This document shows positions 8,376 through 18,717 of a DNA stretch of 54,419 nt, in pieces. The stretch comes from Lautropia mirabilis (lineage in GTDB: Bacteria > Pseudomonadota > Gammaproteobacteria > Burkholderiales > Burkholderiaceae_B): positions 1-54,419 of the forward strand of contig CAMCOS010000014.1 of assembly GCA_945876565.1 (NCBI GenBank), in the 5' to 3' direction. The notes under the pieces were generated by a model. The model was given only the letters and a program-made list of their open reading frames with translations. It made no database searches and had not been told where the DNA came from. The position numbers and the translations under genes are program-made. The stretch's first letter is position 1. Every line of letters starts with the position of its first letter.

Positions 8376-8864
8376 TCAGTGACGATTCGCTTGAGCAGCA
8401 AGCACAGGCAGCGGCAGCGCCGTCTTGTAACGTACCTGCTTGAGCGCAAATCCCGAGCGGATTTTTTCTATGCCAGGAATCGGGGTGAGTTGCTCAAGAA
8501 TGAACTTCTCAAGCGCCCCGATATTGGCCACGGCGACCCGAATCAAGTAGTCGCTGTCGCCGGTCATGAGATAACACTCCATCACCTCATCATGTTCGCT
8601 AATGCGCTGCTCAAACGCCGCCAAGGCCTCTTTGCTCTGGGTTTTTAAGCTGATGCTAATGAACACATTCAAGTCCAGCCCCAGCGCAGCCGCACTGGCA
8701 ATCGCCACATATCGATTGATCACACCAGTAGACTCCAGTGCCCTCACCCGATTCAGACAAGATGAGGGGCTCAAGTGCACACGCTTGGCAAGCTCCACGT
8801 TGGGCAGACTGCCGTCTTCCTGCAGTTCCTGCAGGATCTTTAGATCGATTGAATCTAGCCTCAT
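8376..8864 (-). CDS. Lrp/AsnC-family regulator divergent from an E1 dehydrogenase (MdeR-like)
   Basis: This 162-residue protein has an N-terminal helix-turn-helix ('LDSIDLKILQELQEDGSLPNVELAKRVHLSPSSCLNRVRALE', residues 3-45). A C-terminal AsnC effector domain follows ('VMECYLMTGDSDYLIRVAV'). These regulators form octamers that sense amino acids. It is divergent from the AceE-like gene at 8998, the same arrangement as the mdeR-mdeB pair of Pseudomonas putida, where an Lrp-type activator controls methionine catabolism. The target and effector here are inferred from that arrangement. Confidence 0.85.
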   Translation of the reverse strand: MRLDSIDLKILQELQEDGSLPNVELAKRVHLSPSSCLNRVRALESTGVINRYVAIASAAALGLDLNVFISISLKTQSKEALAAFEQRISEHDEVMECYLMTGDSDYLIRVAVANIGALEKFILEQLTPIPGIEKIRSGFALKQVRYKTALPLPVLAAQANRH

Positions 8865-8997
8865 ATAATTTGTTATTTATACTATTTTTTCGAATTTTAT
8901 TCGATTTATACAAATTTAACACATCAAAAAAGAAGCAAATTCGTCTTTGACACTTTTAAAATAAGGCTACTAAACGTAACCGTGCGGAATGTGTGCC
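8865..8997. promoter_or_regulatory. Divergent promoter region of the Lrp-type regulator and E1 gene
   Basis: About 130 bp, strongly AT-rich between 8865 and 8965 (TTTGTTATTTATACTATTTTTTCG and onward). It separates the two divergent starts and is where an Lrp-family protein would be expected to bind. No single operator palindrome stands out. Confidence 0.5.
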
Positions 8998-11589
8998 ATG
9001 AATGCTCCCATTGACCCCCGATTGACTGAATGGTTTGTGCAAGGCGCCGACATTGACCCGGTTGAGACCCGGGAATGGAAAGAGGCTTTCGAGGCGGTCA
9101 TCTCATCAGCGGGCCCGGAGCGTGCAAAGTTTCTTTTACAAGAGCTAGCCCACATCGCTCAAACCAAGCGCCTCAATTGGCAGCCTGCGCTTTGCACGCC
9201 CTACATCAACACGATTGATGTCAACGACCAACCGCCCTTTCCAGGTGATTTGGCCATCGAAGAGCGACTCGCATCCATCATGCGCTGGAATGCCTTGGCC
9301 ATGGTGGTACGTGCCAATCAAGCCTACGGCGAACTCGGCGGTCACATTGCGAGCTACGCCAGTGGCGCAGATTTATTCGAAACCGGTTTTAACCATTTTT
9401 TTCACGCGCGCGAAGGTTTGGCGCCAGGCCAGCATCGCGGTGACCTGGTGTTTTTTCAGCCGCACAGTGCGCCCGGTGTTTATGCCAGGGCTTTTCTGGA
9501 AGGTCGCTTGTCTGAAGCAGACTTAATGCACTTTCGACAAGAGCTCACGGCACCGGCCAACGGCGCTCGCGGCCTTTGCAGCTATCCGCACCCCATGCTC
9601 ATGCCGGATTTCTGGCAGTTCCCAACTGGATCGATGGGCATTGGCCCGATTAGCTCAATCTATCATGCGCGCTTCATGCGCTATCTCTCGCACCGCGGGC
9701 AACTTGACTGTTCCGACCGCAAAGTCTGGGGCATCTTTGGCGATGGCGAGATGGATGAACCGGAATCCATGAGTGCGTTAACGCTTGCCGCCCGCGAGGG
9801 TCTGGACAACCTGGTCTGGGTGGTCAACTGCAACTTGCAACGACTCGATGGCCCCGTTCGGGGCAATGGTCGCATCATCGATGAGCTTGAGCGCCTCTTC
9901 ATCGGCGCAGGCTGGAATGTCATCAAGCTGGTCTGGGGCAGCGACTGGGATGGTTTGTTTGCACGGGACACCGAGGGGGCGCTGATCGAAGCCTTTGCCA
10001 ACACCGTCGATGGGCAAATGCAAACCTTCGCTGCCAAAGACGGCCAATACAATCGCGAACACTTTTTTGGGCAAAACCCCCAATTAGCCAAACTCGCACA
10101 AGGCATGACCGATGAACAGATCGATCGCTTAAAGCGCGGCGGCCATGATCTGGTCAAAATCCATGCTGCCTACGCGGCCGCAGCCGCATACAAAGGCCAG
10201 CCGAGTGTGATCCTCGCCCAAACCAAAAAAGGGTATGGCATGGGCAGCGCTGGCCAAGGCAAAATGACCACGCACAGCCAGAAAAAGCTCGAACGCGATG
10301 ACCTGATTGCCTTTCGCAACCGCTTCAACCTGCCGCTGTCGGATGATCAAGCTGCCTCGCTGGCTCTGTACAAACCGGCGCCCGAGAGCGCGGAAATGAA
10401 TTACCTGCGAGCCAAACGCCAATCATTGGGCGGCTATTTGCCTGCTCGTGAGACCACCTGCGATTCAGTGCCCGTGCCAACTATCAAGGACTGGGGCAAG
10501 TTCGCACTGGCTGCCGACAACAAAGACATGAGCACCACCATGGCGTTTGTGCGCATGCTGGGCAACCTTCTCAAAGACCGAGCACTTGGCCCGCGTATCG
10601 TGCCGATCGTGGCCGATGAGGCCCGCACCTTTGGCATGGCGAACTTATTCAAACAAGTGGGCATCTATTCATCGGTTGGGCAACGCTATGCCCCAGAAGA
10701 CATTGGCTCGATCTTGAGCTACCACGAGGCCAAAGAAGGTCAAATTCTGGAAGAAGGCATTTCCGAAGCCGGTGCCATGGCCAGTTGGACAGCAGCGGCC
10801 ACCAGTTACAGCGTGCATGGCTTGGCTACCCTGCCCTTTTATATCTACTACTCGATGTTTGGGTTTCAACGCGTGGGTGACCAGATCTGGGCGGCGGCCG
10901 ACCAGAACCCGCGGGGGTTCCTAATTGGCGCGACTTCTGGGCGCACCACCTTGGGCGGCGAGGGCCTGCAGCACCAAGACGGCACCAGTCACCTCATCGC
11001 GGCAACCATCCCAAACTGCAAGGCCTATGATCCGGCCTTTGCCGGCGAACTGGCCATCATCATCGATCATGGCATGCGCCAGATGCTGCAAGAGCAGCAG
11101 GATGGCTTTTATTACATCACCACCATGAATGAAAACTACCCACAACCGACCTTCGATGAATCGCAGCGAGCAAACATTCTCAAAGGTGGTTATCGCTTCA
11201 CGCAAATCAAGCCCACCCAAGCAATCAGCGATCAGCCCATCAACCTCATGGCTTCGGGTGCCATTCTGACCGAGGCCATCAAAGCGGCCCACGAGCTTGG
11301 CGCCATGGGCTATCTGGTCAATATCCACAGCATCACTAGCTGGAGTGAACTCGCCCGAGACCGCACTGGCTGGCTGGCCGATATGTTGAGCGATAATGAC
11401 GGTCCGGTCGTTGGTGCCAGTGATTATGTAAGGGCTGTGGCCGAGTCGGTTCGACACCACATACCCAACCGGTCCTACGTCACCTTGGGTACGGATGGCT
11501 TTGGTCGCAGTGACACTCGCGCCGCCCTTCGGGATTTCTTTGGGGTAAGCGCCAAACACATTGTTCATGCCGCCTTGTCTTGTTCTTGA
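8998..11589 (+). CDS. AceE-like homodimeric 2-oxoacid dehydrogenase E1 (MdeB-like)
   Basis: This protein of about 863 residues reads throughout as the AceE family. Landmarks are 'SIMRWNALAMVVRANQAYGELGGHIASYASGADLFETGFNHFF', the thiamine diphosphate motif starting GDGEMDEPES at about residue 248 and ending in 'VVNCN', 'QTKKGYGMGSAGQG', and 'TSGRTTLGGEGLQHQDG'. E1 decarboxylates the 2-oxoacid and hands the acyl group to an E2 lipoyl protein. No E2 or E3 gene is nearby, unlike a housekeeping aceEF locus. With the divergent Lrp-type regulator this suggests a specialised E1, for example for 2-oxobutyrate as proposed for MdeB; pyruvate remains possible. An alternative ATG lies at 8989. The 3' end overlaps the PIN gene. 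Confidence 0.88.
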   Translation: MNAPIDPRLTEWFVQGADIDPVETREWKEAFEAVISSAGPERAKFLLQELAHIAQTKRLNWQPALCTPYINTIDVNDQPPFPGDLAIEERLASIMRWNALAMVVRANQAYGELGGHIASYASGADLFETGFNHFFHAREGLAPGQHRGDLVFFQPHSAPGVYARAFLEGRLSEADLMHFRQELTAPANGARGLCSYPHPMLMPDFWQFPTGSMGIGPISSIYHARFMRYLSHRGQLDCSDRKVWGIFGDGEMDEPESMSALTLAAREGLDNLVWVVNCNLQRLDGPVRGNGRIIDELERLFIGAGWNVIKLVWGSDWDGLFARDTEGALIEAFANTVDGQMQTFAAKDGQYNREHFFGQNPQLAKLAQGMTDEQIDRLKRGGHDLVKIHAAYAAAAAYKGQPSVILAQTKKGYGMGSAGQGKMTTHSQKKLERDDLIAFRNRFNLPLSDDQAASLALYKPAPESAEMNYLRAKRQSLGGYLPARETTCDSVPVPTIKDWGKFALAADNKDMSTTMAFVRMLGNLLKDRALGPRIVPIVADEARTFGMANLFKQVGIYSSVGQRYAPEDIGSILSYHEAKEGQILEEGISEAGAMASWTAAATSYSVHGLATLPFYIYYSMFGFQRVGDQIWAAADQNPRGFLIGATSGRTTLGGEGLQHQDGTSHLIAATIPNCKAYDPAFAGELAIIIDHGMRQMLQEQQDGFYYITTMNENYPQPTFDESQRANILKGGYRFTQIKPTQAISDQPINLMASGAILTEAIKAAHELGAMGYLVNIHSITSWSELARDRTGWLADMLSDNDGPVVGASDYVRAVAESVRHHIPNRSYVTLGTDGFGRSDTRAALRDFFGVSAKHIVHAALSCS

Positions 11590-12157
11590 TGCTTGCGTTT
11601 TGATGTCCGGGGTCTTGCGGCCCTGGCTGTTGGAACTCGGGCAAAAAGGTCTGTTTCAGCCCATTTGGTCTGATCGAATTGGTCTGGAGTGGCGGCGCAA
11701 TGCAGCGCGAATATGGCCAATCGCTTCTGAACTGCTCGAGCGTGAATGGCAAGACATGCAAGCGCAATTTGATGGCGCCAATGTTTCACGCTGGCCTGCA
11801 ACACCGACAACGATGTACCCAGCGCTCAAGCACAGTGACGCCAAGGACTGGCATGTCATTGAGGCGGCTTGGCTCGCCAAACAGTTAAACCCGGTGCAAG
11901 CCGTTGGTATTGTGACGCTGAACATCAAGGACTTCAGTCGCAGCGAGTTGCGTCAGCTCGGACTCGACCTATGGGATCCAGACCGCTTGCTGTGCAATTG
12001 GTTTCAGACGCATCAACAGCTCACTGTCGATAGCCTGAAAGAGGTCGTCGCGGACTTAATAGCGACGGGCCGTCGGCATGCCGCACCGCTAGAGGACTTT
12101 GTCAAACGCGAACGCTTATTTCGCTTTAACAAACTGTTAACAGCACAACGCCCCTAG
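11567..12157 (+). CDS. PIN-domain protein overlapping the 3' end of the E1 gene
   Basis: The protein has about 196 residues and begins 'MPPCLVLDACVLMSG', with the first PIN aspartate at residue 8. Further conserved acidic sites are 'HSDAKDWHVIEAAWLAK' and 'VTLNIKDFSRSEL'. The start overlaps the end of the E1 gene by 23 nt (TTG at 11561 is an alternative), so it is probably translationally coupled. It is longer than typical VapC toxins and no antitoxin gene adjoins it, so a stand-alone RNase function is more likely. Its stop codon lies in the loop of the following terminator hairpin. Confidence 0.75.
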   Translation: MPPCLVLDACVLMSGVLRPWLLELGQKGLFQPIWSDRIGLEWRRNAARIWPIASELLEREWQDMQAQFDGANVSRWPATPTTMYPALKHSDAKDWHVIEAAWLAKQLNPVQAVGIVTLNIKDFSRSELRQLGLDLWDPDRLLCNWFQTHQQLTVDSLKEVVADLIATGRRHAAPLEDFVKRERLFRFNKLLTAQRP

Positions 12158-12172
12158 AAAGGGGCGTTGTGC
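12143..12172. terminator. Strong hairpin between the PIN gene and pnp
   Basis: GCACAACGCCCC and GGGGCGTTGTGC form a perfect 12-bp stem with the loop TAGAAA, and the loop contains the stop codon of the PIN gene. It sits between two convergent genes and could protect or terminate both transcripts. T-runs are poor on both sides, so a Rho-assisted or mRNA-stabilising role is possible. Confidence 0.7.
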
Positions 12173-12200
12173 AACCACAAGCTAGCTAGCCGACAGTCAA

Positions 12201-14366
12201 TTACGCATCGGGCGCAGCCGGTGGCTCCACTGGCTTGGCCTGAGCCAACTCAGGGCGCTGCTCTTCAATGCCACCGATTGCCTTAACCGACAAACGCAAA
12301 CGACCCTTGTCGTCAGCCTCAATCACTTTCACCTTCAAGGATTCACCAACTTTGAGTACATCATTGATGTTGGCGATGCGGTAATTGGCGATTTCCGAGA
12401 TGTGCAACAAGCCATCACGGCCTGGCAATACTTGAACGATGGCCCCGAAGTCCAGCAAACGCAACACGCTGCCTTCATAGACCTGACCAACCTCTACATC
12501 CGCAGTCAGCTCGACGATCCGGCGTTGTGCCTCTTTCGCACGATCAAGGTCAGCGCTGGAAATAACAATCGTGCCGTCTTCCGCGATGTCGATCTGGCAA
12601 CCCGTCTCTTCGGTTAATGCACGAATCGTTGCACCACCCTTGCCGATCACGTCACGTATCTTCTCGGGGTTGATCTTCATGCTCAACATGCGCGGCGCGA
12701 ACTCAGACAGCTCTTGGCGCGAGCCATCAATGGCAGTGCGCATCTTGCCCAGGATATGCAAACGGCCCTCTTGGGCCTGGGCCAAAGCAACTTGCATAAT
12801 CTCTTTGGTAATGCCCTGGATCTTGATATCCATCTGCAGTGCCGTAATTCCATCTTCGGTGCCTGCGACTTTAAAGTCCATGTCACCTAAGTGATCTTCA
12901 TCACCCAGAATGTCGGTCAAGACCGCAAACTTGTCGTCCTCCAGGATCAGGCCCATCGCAACACCAGCGACGTGCGCCTTCAATGGCACACCGGCATCCA
13001 TCATTGCCAAGGCACCACCACACACGGAAGCCATGGACGAAGAGCCATTGGACTCGGTGATTTCAGAGACCAGACGAATGGTGTACTGAAAGTCCGAATG
13101 CTCTGGCAACAAGGGCACCAGCGAGCGCTTGGCCAGGCGACCATGGCCAATTTCGCGGCGCTTGGGCGCACCAAAGCGGCCGGTTTCACCGGTGGCAAAT
13201 GGCGGCATGTTGTAGTGCATCAGGAAACGATCACGGTACTCACCGGTGATGGAATCAATAATTTGCTCGTCTTGCTTAGTACCTAGGGTAGCGACGACGA
13301 GCGCCTGCGTCTCACCGCGGGTGAATAAGGCGCTGCCGTGGGCGCGTGGCAACACACCCAAACGGATTTCGATCGGACGCACGGTACGGGTATCCCGACC
13401 ATCAATACGCGGTTCGCCACTGAGAATTTGCTGGCGGACAATGCGTGCCTCAAGGTCAAACAGGATGTTGTCTACGTCCACATTGTCTGGCGCAGTCTGG
13501 CCGTTGGCTTGAGCCTGTTCAGCTAGCTTGGCTTTGACGCTGGCATAGGCCTCGCGCAACTGCGTGCTGCGTTGCTGCTTCTGGCGAACCTGGTAGGCGT
13601 TGACCAAAGGCTCTTGCGCCAAGGCCGTAACAGCGGAAATCAAGGCTTCATCCTTGGGTGCAGGCTGCCAGTCCCACTCGGGTTTGCCCGCCTGGCGAAC
13701 CAACTCGTTAATAGCAGTGATGGCCGCCTGCATGTGCTCGTGGCCGAAAACCACCGCACCGAGCATCACCTCTTCGGACAACTGTTGCGCCTCGGACTCC
13801 ACCATCAGCACCGCCGATTGGGTACCAGCGACCACGAGATCGAGCTTGGACTGTGTCAACTGTTTAACGGTCGGGTTCAGCATGTACTGACCGTCGGTGT
13901 AGCCCACTCGAGCAGCCCCGATGGGACCATTAAACGGAATACCTGAAATGGCCAGGGCAGCCGAGGCCCCGATCATGGCAGCGATATCTGGATCGATTTC
14001 CGGGTTGACCGACAACACATGAATAATCACCTGGACTTCGTTATAGAAGCCCTCAGGGAAGAGCGGCCGCAAGGGGCGGTCAATCAGACGCGAGACCAGC
14101 GTCTCCTTTTCCGACATGCGGCCTTCGCGCTTAAAAAAGCCGCCGGGGATTTTGCCGGCGGCGTAGGTTTTTTCGACATAGTCCACGGTCAGCGGAAAAA
14201 AATCCTGACCAGGCTTGGCGTTCTTGGCACCAACGACGGTGGCCAGAACGACGGTATCTTCGATCGACACCACCACGGCACCTGATGCCTGCCGTGCTAT
14301 TTCACCAGTCTCCAGCGTCACGGTGTGTTGGCCGTACTGGAACGTTTGAGTCACTTTATTAAACAT
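12201..14366 (-). CDS. pnp: Polynucleotide phosphorylase
   Basis: This 721-residue protein has two RNase PH cores ('[22 protein letters not shown]', '[28 protein letters not shown]'; second core '[25 protein letters not shown]'). A KH domain ('[25 protein letters not shown]') and an S1 domain ('[34 protein letters not shown]') follow, then a short Pro/Ala-rich tail. It is the phosphorolytic 3'-5' exoribonuclease of the RNA degradosome. It follows rpsO after 96 nt, the conserved rpsO-pnp arrangement; the spacer probably holds the autoregulatory RNase III-type leader known in other proteobacteria. Confidence 0.97.
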   Translation of the reverse strand: MFNKVTQTFQYGQHTVTLETGEIARQASGAVVVSIEDTVVLATVVGAKNAKPGQDFFPLTVDYVEKTYAAGKIPGGFFKREGRMSEKETLVSRLIDRPLRPLFPEGFYNEVQVIIHVLSVNPEIDPDIAAMIGASAALAISGIPFNGPIGAARVGYTDGQYMLNPTVKQLTQSKLDLVVAGTQSAVLMVESEAQQLSEEVMLGAVVFGHEHMQAAITAINELVRQAGKPEWDWQPAPKDEALISAVTALAQEPLVNAYQVRQKQQRSTQLREAYASVKAKLAEQAQANGQTAPDNVDVDNILFDLEARIVRQQILSGEPRIDGRDTRTVRPIEIRLGVLPRAHGSALFTRGETQALVVATLGTKQDEQIIDSITGEYRDRFLMHYNMPPFATGETGRFGAPKRREIGHGRLAKRSLVPLLPEHSDFQYTIRLVSEITESNGSSSMASVCGGALAMMDAGVPLKAHVAGVAMGLILEDDKFAVLTDILGDEDHLGDMDFKVAGTEDGITALQMDIKIQGITKEIMQVALAQAQEGRLHILGKMRTAIDGSRQELSEFAPRMLSMKINPEKIRDVIGKGGATIRALTEETGCQIDIAEDGTIVISSADLDRAKEAQRRIVELTADVEVGQVYEGSVLRLLDFGAIVQVLPGRDGLLHISEIANYRIANINDVLKVGESLKVKVIEADDKGRLRLSVKAIGGIEEQRPELAQAKPVEPPAAPDA

Positions 14367-14462
14367 TGCGATGCATTCCTTGCAAATGAAAAACCGTGAA
14401 CGCTGCAGCCCAACGCCACAACGATCACGGTCAATCCTGGGATCTCATCCCACGAACAACAA

Positions 14463-14732
14463 TCACTTACGCAGACCTAGCTTTTCAATCAAAGCGCGAT
14501 AGGCGTCAGGGTTACGTCCCTTCAAGTAGTCGAGCAGCTTGCGACGACGGCTAACCATGCGCAACAGGCCACGACGGGAGTGATGGTCTTTCATGTGGGT
14601 CTTGAAGTGCCCTGTCAGCTCGTTGATACGGGCTGTCAGCAAAGCAACTTGCACCTCTGGGGAGCCGGTATCGCCTTGGGCACGCTGAAATTCAGAGACA
14701 ATCCCTGATTTATTGATATCTGCTACAGACAT
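14463..14732 (-). CDS. rpsO: 30S ribosomal protein S15
   Basis: The 89-residue length is exact for S15. Sequence landmarks are '[53 protein letters not shown]'. It binds the central domain of 16S rRNA early in 30S assembly. It is the first gene of the rpsO-pnp unit. The upstream 260 bp to the lipoprotein gene are AT-rich and carry the promoter. Confidence 0.97.
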   Translation of the reverse strand: MSVADINKSGIVSEFQRAQGDTGSPEVQVALLTARINELTGHFKTHMKDHHSRRGLLRMVSRRRKLLDYLKGRNPDAYRALIEKLGLRK

Positions 14733-14860
14733 AACTTCCTCGCTAAACAGGCGCGTAAGCCGAGGTGCCTACGCGTGAATGAAAAAACTGGAAACTCAAC
14801 CAAGCATATCCGACTCGATCTACCGAATCAAAACGAACGCAATAACATATGCAACAAAGG

Positions 14861-14890
14861 ATTGTACTGGGTTGTACTGGGTTGTACTGA
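14861..14890. repeat. Three tandem 10-bp units (RTTGTACTGR)
   Basis: ATTGTACTGG, GTTGTACTGG and GTTGTACTGA follow one another without spacing, in the region between the divergent rpsO and lipoprotein genes. One-turn spacing places the copies on the same DNA face, so this may be a regulator-binding array. Chance slippage is the alternative. Confidence 0.6.
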
Positions 14891-14994
14891 ACGGCCGCTT
14901 TGAAACAAATATTTGTAAAACAACCTCTTACCGCGTAAATTATAGCTTACTTTGCCTGCTATCCTGTCAGACAGCATCATTCAAGGAAGCCAAT

Positions 14995-15513
14995 ATGTCT
15001 GCCAATTCCAAACTCTTACGTGTCGCCACGCTGGCTGCCACGACCGCCGCACTGGCCGGTTGCGCCTCTATTGCCGATGTGCCGCCCGGAACACCCTACA
15101 TGAAGGTTGTCCAAGAATTCGGTAACCCCGCTGCATCTTGCCCAGAGCCTGGTGGCGGTACCCGCATGGTGTGGACCCAGCAACCCTCTGGTGAACAGGC
15201 TTGGGCTACCACCGTTGGCTCTGACAAACTAACTGGTCCATTTACACAGGTGCTCAATAACCGCGCATTCGAGCAACTTAACCAAGGTCAATGGACTGCT
15301 GGGATGGTGCGTTGTGCGTTTGGGCCTCCTGCCAGATCGTATGTTTTCGGGGACAACCCCAACCAGATCGCGTGGGAATATCATTACGAGACATCGAGTG
15401 ACAACGATGATTTTGATGTCCTTTACGTCACGTTTGATCGTGCCACCAATAAAGTGGTTGGTTATTCCACAGCCATGGATCCCACCCGTAACTATCTGCT
15501 CATCGGTCATTGA
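14995..15513 (+). CDS. Uncharacterised lipoprotein, first of a tandem paralogous pair
   Basis: The start at ATG 14995 follows a good AAGGAAG ribosome-binding site and gives a 172-residue protein with a lipoprotein signal ending in the lipobox LAGC (Cys23). A longer in-frame start at 14779 would abolish the signal peptide. The mature part begins 'ASIADVPPGTPYMKVVQEFGNPAASCP' and contains 'RMVWTQQPSGEQAWATTV' and 'MVRCAFGPPA'. The next protein shares all of these blocks, so the two form a family. Function unknown; probably an envelope lipoprotein, inner or outer membrane undecided. Confidence 0.85.
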   Translation: MSANSKLLRVATLAATTAALAGCASIADVPPGTPYMKVVQEFGNPAASCPEPGGGTRMVWTQQPSGEQAWATTVGSDKLTGPFTQVLNNRAFEQLNQGQWTAGMVRCAFGPPARSYVFGDNPNQIAWEYHYETSSDNDDFDVLYVTFDRATNKVVGYSTAMDPTRNYLLIGH

Positions 15514-16025
15514 AACCCGCCCTTTGGACTTTGTCGCTCGCATTCGCCGGTGCACTCTCGCTTGGCGGATGCGCCAAGATGCCCCAGACACCACCGGGCA
15601 CGCCGATTGCCGTAGTCAAAAAACAATTTGGCCCGCCGACCATCACATGCCCCTTACCCGACGGCGGTTTTCGGGCGGTCTGGTCGCAACAGCCTTTTGG
15701 CGAGTACGCCTGGGGCACTAACGTTGACGCTCAGGGCAAGGTTGGCGAGATCAGTCAACTTTTGAATGACAAATTCTTCAATGACTCGCTAAACAACGGG
15801 GTGTGGGATGCAAACCGGGTCTATTGCACGTTCGGTCCACCGGAAAACATTGGGAATGTTGGTCTGCCAAGCGTCACCAAAACGGTTTGGTCTTATCGCT
15901 ATCGGCAGTATGGTGTCTGGTACTCACTGATGTATATTTTCTTTGATCCAGCCACCAACCTCGTTGTCGACCACTACCCCGGACCAGACCCAATGTTCAT
16001 GTACAACGACCGCTGGTATCAGTAA
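15510..16025 (+). CDS. Uncharacterised lipoprotein, second of the tandem pair
   Basis: This 171-residue protein starts at TTG 15510, overlapping the upstream TGA (TTGA), so translation is coupled. It has a lipoprotein signal with lipobox LGGC (Cys21). It then repeats the plan of its neighbour: 'PPGTPIAVVKKQFGPPTITCPLPDGG', 'RAVWSQQPFGEYAWGTNV', 'VYCTFGPPENIG'. Two cysteines besides the lipidated one sit at matching places in both proteins and could form a disulfide. The C-terminus is aromatic-rich (MFMYNDRWYQ). It converges on pssA with only 13 bp between stops. Confidence 0.85.
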   Translation: MKPALWTLSLAFAGALSLGGCAKMPQTPPGTPIAVVKKQFGPPTITCPLPDGGFRAVWSQQPFGEYAWGTNVDAQGKVGEISQLLNDKFFNDSLNNGVWDANRVYCTFGPPENIGNVGLPSVTKTVWSYRYRQYGVWYSLMYIFFDPATNLVVDHYPGPDPMFMYNDRWYQ

Positions 16026-16038
16026 TTGCCCCGCTGGT

Positions 16039-16830
16039 TTAAGACTCAGACCCTGACTTGAAGCCAGACCGCCTGGCTTTGCGCACACGCCAGCCCCAGA
16101 CAGCCCAACCTGACAAGCCATACAGAATAAAGAGGCCAAACAGCACAATCGGTGGGTCGGTAGAGACAAACACAAACACCAGAACCACCAGCAGCATTAC
16201 CCAGAAAGGAACGCTGCGTGTCAAGGCAAAAGACTTGCCGCTGTAGAACGGCGCATTGCTGACCATCGTGCAACCAGCATAAATCGTGATCGTGAACATG
16301 GTCCATGCAAGCCAGGCATCACCGAGATTTAGACGATTATCCTGCACCAACCAGACAAATCCCGCGACCATCGCAGCGGCTGCCGGACTTGGCAAACCTT
16401 GAAAGTAACGCTTATCCACCACCCCGATATTGGCATTAAAGCGCGCGAGTCTGAGCGCCGCACCAGCCACATACACAAAAGCCGCCAGCCAGCCCCAGCG
16501 ACCGAGGTCGCTAAGGGCAAACTCATACGCAACCAAAGCGGGTGCCACCCCAAACGAGGTCATGTCTGACAACGAGTCATACTGCTCGCCAAAGGCCGAT
16601 TGGGTGTTGGTCAAACGCGCTACGCGGCCATCAAGACCATCGAGAACCAAGGCAACAAAAATCGCAATCGCGGCAAGCTCGAACTGGCCATTCATGGCCT
16701 GCACGACCGCATAAAACCCTGAGAACAAGGCAGCTGTCGTCAGCGCGTTGGGCAGCAAATAAATGCCCCGTCTGCGGCGCTCCGACTCGTTGGGAAACTT
16801 AGGGTCGTGACTGCCTGGTTGATTCATCAT
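16039..16830 (-). CDS. pssA: CDP-diacylglycerol-serine O-phosphatidyltransferase
   Basis: This 263-residue membrane protein carries the CDP-alcohol phosphatidyltransferase motif, visible as 'DGLDGRVARLTNTQSAFGEQYDSLSDMTSF' with its three catalytic aspartates (about residues 64-93). Six to eight hydrophobic helices follow. It makes phosphatidylserine from CDP-diacylglycerol and serine, the substrate for Psd encoded immediately upstream. Its ATG overlaps the psd stop by one base (TAATG), and a second ATG follows directly. Confidence 0.94.
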   Translation of the reverse strand: MMNQPGSHDPKFPNESERRRRGIYLLPNALTTAALFSGFYAVVQAMNGQFELAAIAIFVALVLDGLDGRVARLTNTQSAFGEQYDSLSDMTSFGVAPALVAYEFALSDLGRWGWLAAFVYVAGAALRLARFNANIGVVDKRYFQGLPSPAAAAMVAGFVWLVQDNRLNLGDAWLAWTMFTITIYAGCTMVSNAPFYSGKSFALTRSVPFWVMLLVVLVFVFVSTDPPIVLFGLFILYGLSGWAVWGWRVRKARRSGFKSGSES

Positions 16831-17495
16831 TACACGTTGCTTGAGCGAGCAGGCAGTTCAGCCAACACCGTGGTTGTGGCGCTGACTTTGTCGCCAATGG
16901 CAACGCGAGGGCTAGACCCCAAAGGCAGATACACATCCACGCGAGAGCCAAATCGGATGAACCCATAGCGTTGAGCACGTGACAGGGTCTGACCGACCTT
17001 GGCATAACAAAGAATTCGCTTGGCCACGAGCCCTGCAACCTGTACCGCGGTCACAACATGGTCGTCAGGCGTCTTGATTACCATGGCATTGCGCTCGTTT
17101 TCCAATGAAGCCTTGTCAAGCGCCGCATTAAAAAACTTGCCTGGGAAATATTCCACTTTCTGAACCTGGCCATCGACCGGCGAGCGGTTGCTGTGAACAT
17201 TAAACACATTCATGAACACGCTAATTTTCAAAGCCCTACGCTCGGCATACGGATCGTCAACCTCTCCAATCATCACGATACGGCCGTCGGCCGGGCTAAG
17301 CACCGCATTGAGTGCTGTAGACCCCTCGCGCGCCGGGTCCCGAAAAAACTGCAGCACAAATACACTCGCCACCCAAAAGGGCAAGGACCACCAGCCCGCC
17401 CAGAGGGTGACCAAGACAGAAACTACAACAGCGATTGCCAGAAAGGGCCAGCCTTCACGAGCAATGATCGGGTGCGGATAAGGAAATTTAGTCAT
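16830..17495 (-). CDS. psd: Phosphatidylserine decarboxylase, short form
   Basis: The protein has 221 residues, the length of the short prokaryotic Psd class. Landmarks are the N-terminal hydrophobic helices ('[27 protein letters not shown]'), 'FFRDPAR', 'LSPADGRIV', '[17 protein letters not shown]' and the C-terminal self-cleavage site '[15 protein letters not shown]', where serine becomes the pyruvoyl cofactor. It converts phosphatidylserine to phosphatidylethanolamine at the inner membrane. It is paired and overlapping with pssA, so the two steps are made together. Confidence 0.93.
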   Translation of the reverse strand: MTKFPYPHPIIAREGWPFLAIAVVVSVLVTLWAGWWSLPFWVASVFVLQFFRDPAREGSTALNAVLSPADGRIVMIGEVDDPYAERRALKISVFMNVFNVHSNRSPVDGQVQKVEYFPGKFFNAALDKASLENERNAMVIKTPDDHVVTAVQVAGLVAKRILCYAKVGQTLSRAQRYGFIRFGSRVDVYLPLGSSPRVAIGDKVSATTTVLAELPARSSNV

Positions 17496-17515
17496 CGTGG
17501 GCGTTAGGTTAACCC

Positions 17516-17544
17516 AAAAAAAGCGCCCTCACGGTGAAGGGCGC
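17516..17544 (-). terminator. Intrinsic terminator after ilvC
   Basis: On the minus strand GCGCCCT and AGGGCGC make a 7-bp stem with an 8-nt loop, followed by seven T residues. It lies 60 bp beyond the ilvC stop and separates the ilv operon from psd-pssA. Confidence 0.85.
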
Positions 17545-17604
17545 ATGCACTGCCAAAGCACATTGAGCCCACCGTGGTGGGCGTGGCCAGTGTAATGTGC
17601 GTTT

Positions 17605-18666
<1,062 letters not shown>

Positions 18667-18717
18667 TTAAAGCGGGCGCATGCTAATGAGCACACCATTG
18701 AGTGACACGAGGCCCAC

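Noticed and set aside
14779-14994. N-terminal extension of the first lipoprotein frame
   Set aside because: The extension lacks a ribosome-binding site and would bury the lipoprotein signal; the start at 14995 has both signal and Shine-Dalgarno.
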